From Variovorax sp. ZS18.2.2 (lineage in GTDB: Bacteria > Pseudomonadota > Gammaproteobacteria > Burkholderiales > Burkholderiaceae_C), in the NCBI RefSeq assembly GCF_024701975.1, contig NZ_JANLNM010000009.1:62001-126000 (forward strand): a stretch of DNA of 64,000 nt, in the 5' to 3' direction. Within the stretch, counting starts at the first letter, position 1. Each line of letters begins with the position of its first letter. Shown in pieces: positions 63,841-64,000 of the stretch. The position numbers and the translations under genes were made by a program. The notes under the pieces are model-generated. The model was not told the origin of the DNA. It made no database searches and saw only the letters and a program-made list of their open reading frames with translations.

Positions 63841-64000
63841 ATGAGCGCGAATCTTCAAGACCCCGCCGAAGACAAGACACTGCCGCCCACCGACCGTCTG
63901 CAGCGCTGGCGCCTCGTGCTCGGCAGCGAAGCCAACGCCAGCTGCGGCGCCGTCGAAGGCCGCGTGCGCGAGATCGACCAAGCGCTCGCCGCGCTCTACG
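63841..64000 (+). CDS. VWA-domain protein, N-terminus only (cut by window edge)
   Basis: The first 53 residues, MSANLQDPAEDKTLPPTDRL then QRWRLVLGSEANASCGAVEG, match the start of VWA proteins that partner MoxR/DUF5682 (RLxRWRLVLGxEA and a later DxALAALY). The von Willebrand fold itself lies beyond the edge. It follows the REP copy 3 by 21 bp and is the last visible gene of the operon. Confidence 0.65.
   Translation, partial: MSANLQDPAEDKTLPPTDRLQRWRLVLGSEANASCGAVEGRVREIDQALAALY

Noticed and set aside
61877..63844. Plus-strand frame inside the DUF5682 gene
   Set aside because: Arg/Ala-rich alternative frame; the DUF5682 frame has the family motifs.
1..64000. tRNA, rRNA, CRISPR arrays, prophage or integrase genes
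   Set aside because: None was recognised on reading both strands; absence is by eye, so a short ncRNA could still be missed.

Overview
The window reads as chromosomal DNA of a high-GC betaproteobacterium, most likely a Comamonadaceae member close to Variovorax. This is inferred from protein flavour (branched-chain amino-acid transport with an AMP-ligase, tripartite tricarboxylate transport (Bug-type) binding protein, Fe-SOD), very high GC with long shadow frames, and dense operons with 4-bp ATGA or GTGA overlaps. No rRNA, tRNA or CRISPR array was seen.

Layout. 1-5.6 kb, minus strand: a liv ABC cluster (binding protein cut by the window edge, two permeases, one ATPase) led by an AMP-forming acyl-CoA ligase. 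A Crp/Fnr regulator diverges from it across a perfect 18-bp palindrome. 6.5-11.4 kb: SDR, small unknowns, subclass B3-like metallo-hydrolase, Bug binding protein, VOC protein, Fe-SOD and a five-cysteine, probably Fe-S, HTH regulator. 12.2-17.8 kb: a tripartite RND efflux operon behind an inverted-repeat operator. 18.1-26.8 kb: a complete kdp potassium operon, kdpFABCDE, with three extra small genes.

26.8-34.2 kb: an island of visibly lower GC carrying an orphan type VI module: VgrG with a possible transthyretin-like tail, a lipase-type effector, a Tli4-like immunity lipoprotein, a pentapeptide protein and an AP2-like protein. It abuts kdpE on one side and the 3' end of a decayed IS3-family element on the other.

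34.2-48.6 kb: oxidoreductase; a glycosyltransferase, membrane protein and phosphatase operon; a nicotinamide salvage pair (NAMPT and NadM-Nudix); pseudouridine synthase; HTH_42 protein; a QseB/C-like two-component pair next to a small exported protein that shares its promoter repeats; aquaporin Z; a LysR/oxidoreductase divergon; a DUF3761 protein. 48.7-54.3 kb: a six-gene secreted-subunit, chaperone-like and outer-membrane-barrel operon that looks like a poorly described surface-fibre assembly system. 54.6-57.2 kb: htpG and a glycine-rich lipoprotein. 57.3-64 kb: an operon SWIM, DUF5691, MoxR AAA+, DUF5682, VWA (cut by the edge), a predicted chaperone-like or conflict system of unknown job.

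Two kinds of dispersed repeat stand out. Three copies of a paired inverted G/C-rich REP-type element lie between genes. Two copies of a roughly 60-bp linker each sit exactly between the stop codon of one gene and the start codon of the next and encode a 19-20 residue mini-ORF that overlaps both.
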